The notes under the pieces: model-generated
What the model was told of the DNA's origin: nothing
The model's database searches: none
The model's input: the letters and a program-made list of their open reading frames with translations, nothing else
Shown: positions 5,035 through 5,258 of the stretch, one piece after another
How the letters are laid out: every line of letters begins with the position of its first letter
How positions within the stretch are numbered: the stretch's first letter is position 1
Made by a program: the position numbers and the translations under genes
From: DUOD01 sp050945235
Lineage (GTDB): Bacteria; Bacillota; Clostridia; DUOD01
Length of the DNA: 5,258 bases
Direction of reading: 5' to 3'
NCBI GenBank assembly: GCA_050945235.1
Contig: JBMNSO010000126.1
Location: 1 to 5,258 of the forward strand

Positions 5035-5258
5035 TTGGTATTACGACCCTTTACCAGGAATTATGAAGACAATAGTACGGAAGCAGGATTTCAATTCACT
5101 TTTTATTGTGATATTTGCCAAGACGGTTATAAGACCCAGTTTATACCGTCAAAAACCTATAAGAAGTCAGGGCTGTTAAGGGGCCTGGCCAGGGGTATAT
5201 CCGTCGGCACCTCCCTATTAGGTCAACACAACGTGGGCTACAACCTTGAAAGGGGCGC
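5035..5258 (+). CDS. Start of an unrecognised protein with a CxxC motif (partial)
   Basis: Seventy-four codons are visible before the window ends. The start is TTG at 5035, with AAGGAG (5020-5025) 9 nt upstream; no in-frame ATG exists in the visible part. The protein begins VLRPFTRNYED and contains FYCDICQDGYKTQF, a CxxC pair like half of a zinc ribbon, whose partner cysteines would lie beyond the window. A segment rich in Gly, Leu and Arg follows (GLLRGLARGISVGTSLLG, about residues 46-63). It could be an amphipathic or membrane-associating helix. The gene follows the zinc-ribbon gene by 34 nt with no terminator, so it probably belongs to the same operon. Family not recognised. Confidence 0.8.
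   Translation, partial: MVLRPFTRNYEDNSTEAGFQFTFYCDICQDGYKTQFIPSKTYKKSGLLRGLARGISVGTSLLGQHNVGYNLERG

Overview
The window looks like chromosomal DNA from a low-GC Gram-positive bacterium, most likely of the class Clostridia. The evidence is the strong Shine-Dalgarno sequences (one is a full AAGGAGGT), TTG start codons, AT-rich spacers with extended -10 promoters, and the kinds of genes present. No RNA gene, CRISPR array, insertion sequence or phage gene is visible.

Layout. (1) Positions 1-977, plus strand: the last codons of an unseen upstream gene, then an unrecognised 297-residue protein with one N-terminal membrane anchor. The two probably overlap by ATGA. (2) Positions 978-1132: a spacer without a convincing gene. 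It contains an imperfect direct repeat and a stop-interrupted reading frame with a P-loop-like motif. (3) Positions 1133-1917, minus strand: an RNA 2',3'-cyclic phosphodiesterase (thpR). Upstream of it lie a possible 32-codon ORF and a terminator-like hairpin overlapping that ORF's stop codon. (4) Positions about 1940-2087: a divergent control region with a 16-bp tandem repeat, a 10-bp inverted repeat and a promoter for the next gene. (5) Positions 2088-3194, plus strand: an AI-2E family (PerM-like) membrane transporter. (6) Positions 3239-5258, plus strand: a promoter followed by three closely spaced genes. They encode a 454-residue protein with a gapless internal duplication, a 107-residue protein with four zinc ribbons (18 cysteines), and the start of a protein with a CxxC motif that runs off the window.

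The thpR and AI-2E assignments are secure at family level. The most interesting unit is the three-gene cluster at the right. Its spacing (4 nt, then 34 nt, no terminator visible) and shared promoter suggest one transcript and a joint role, but none of the three has a function I can name. The second point of interest is the small ORF plus terminator ahead of thpR, which has the shape of a leader-peptide attenuator.
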